Source: Hyphomonadaceae bacterium
GTDB taxonomy: Bacteria > Pseudomonadota > Alphaproteobacteria > Caulobacterales > Aquidulcibacteraceae
DNA: 52,096 bases
Assembly: GCA_019753175.1 (NCBI GenBank)
Contig: JAIELK010000025.1
Coordinates: 1 to 52,096, forward strand
Direction: 5' to 3'
A program made the translations under genes and the position numbers. The notes beneath the pieces were generated by a model. It worked only from the letters and a program-made list of their open reading frames with translations, was not told the DNA's origin and ran no database searches. Shown here piece by piece: positions 52,020 to 52,096 of this stretch (its first letter is position 1; each line of letters begins with the position of its first letter).

Positions 52020-52096
52020 GTGAGCATGACCCCGTTTCTGGACCGCGCTGCGGCGGAAATTTCACAGTCTTTTGGATCAGCGCGGGCCTATCTCCG
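52020..52096 (+). CDS. possible start of a gene cut by the window edge
   Basis: An open frame begins at GTG 52020 or ATG 52026 and runs off the end (SMTPFLDRAAAEISQSFGSA). No strong ribosome binding site precedes it, and 23-25 codons are too few to identify a family. The 150 bases before it hold nothing that I recognise. Confidence 0.3.
   Translation, partial: MSMTPFLDRAAAEISQSFGSARAYL

Overview
The window looks like a chromosomal segment of a GC-rich alphaproteobacterium. The reasons are an RP4/VirD2-type relaxase with a DUF3363-like tail followed by a TraG-like gene and a ribbon-helix-helix gene (a gene order common in alphaproteobacterial integrative elements), many GTG and TTG starts, and an exopolysaccharide locus with its own NusG paralogue. 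A caulobacter- or hyphomonad-like host is a guess. No ribosomal RNA or other lineage marker is present to settle it.

Region 1 (1-6201) is a decayed mobile element beside a tRNA-Arg(ACG) gene. It holds a broken PIN toxin that seems fused to antitoxin-like sequence, two small excisionase-like helix-turn-helix genes, a complete relaxase, a coupling-protein-like membrane protein without recognisable ATPase motifs, and a ribbon-helix-helix protein. No integrase and no trb/mating-pair genes are visible, so the element is probably a remnant or is mobilised only in trans.

Region 2 (6510-18000) makes nucleotide sugars and contains a few unrelated genes. It encodes mannose-1-phosphate guanylyltransferase, a TIR-like membrane protein with a long TPR-like helical tail, an AGE-family sugar isomerase, an operon of a NusG/RfaH-like antiterminator, UDP-glucuronate decarboxylase and UDP-glucose dehydrogenase, a divergent GDP-mannose dehydratase/GDP-fucose synthase pair, and an exported protein of unknown function. 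Together these should supply GDP-mannose, GDP-fucose, UDP-glucuronate and UDP-xylose.

Region 3 (18166-43423) is a long, almost wholly plus-strand polysaccharide assembly cluster. It has about a dozen glycosyltransferases, an asparagine-synthase-like amidotransferase, an ABC-2 exporter (permease plus ATPase with a C-terminal extension), a Wzy-like polymerase, a GalE-like epimerase, a GMC oxidoreductase with an aldo/keto reductase, two methyltransferase-like proteins and an acyltransferase. Many genes overlap by ATGA or GTGA. The segments at about 25.4-29.1 kb and 32.4-37.4 kb are visibly less GC-rich, and one transferase survives only as a C-terminal remnant, so the cluster is mosaic.

Region 4 (43423-50473) is the most notable part: a lasso-peptide biosynthetic cluster joined to the end of the polysaccharide operon by a one-base stop/start overlap. 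It encodes a nucleotidyltransferase-family protein, an ABC exporter/permease, a PqqD-type leader-binding protein (B1), a 46-residue precursor, an HPr-kinase-like protein, the B2 leader protease and the C cyclase. The precursor has the lasso leader signature, a glutamate at core position 9 and a C-terminal serine. With the kinase and the nucleotidyltransferase this predicts a 24-residue lasso peptide phosphorylated, and perhaps further decorated, on its last residue. The stop codon and the codons before it are duplicated in tandem just downstream.

Region 5 (50578-52096) has a cysteine-cluster protein, a 2-oxoglutarate/Fe(II) oxygenase and the possible start of another gene at the window edge. 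The oxygenase could be a tailoring enzyme, but this is only an inference from position.
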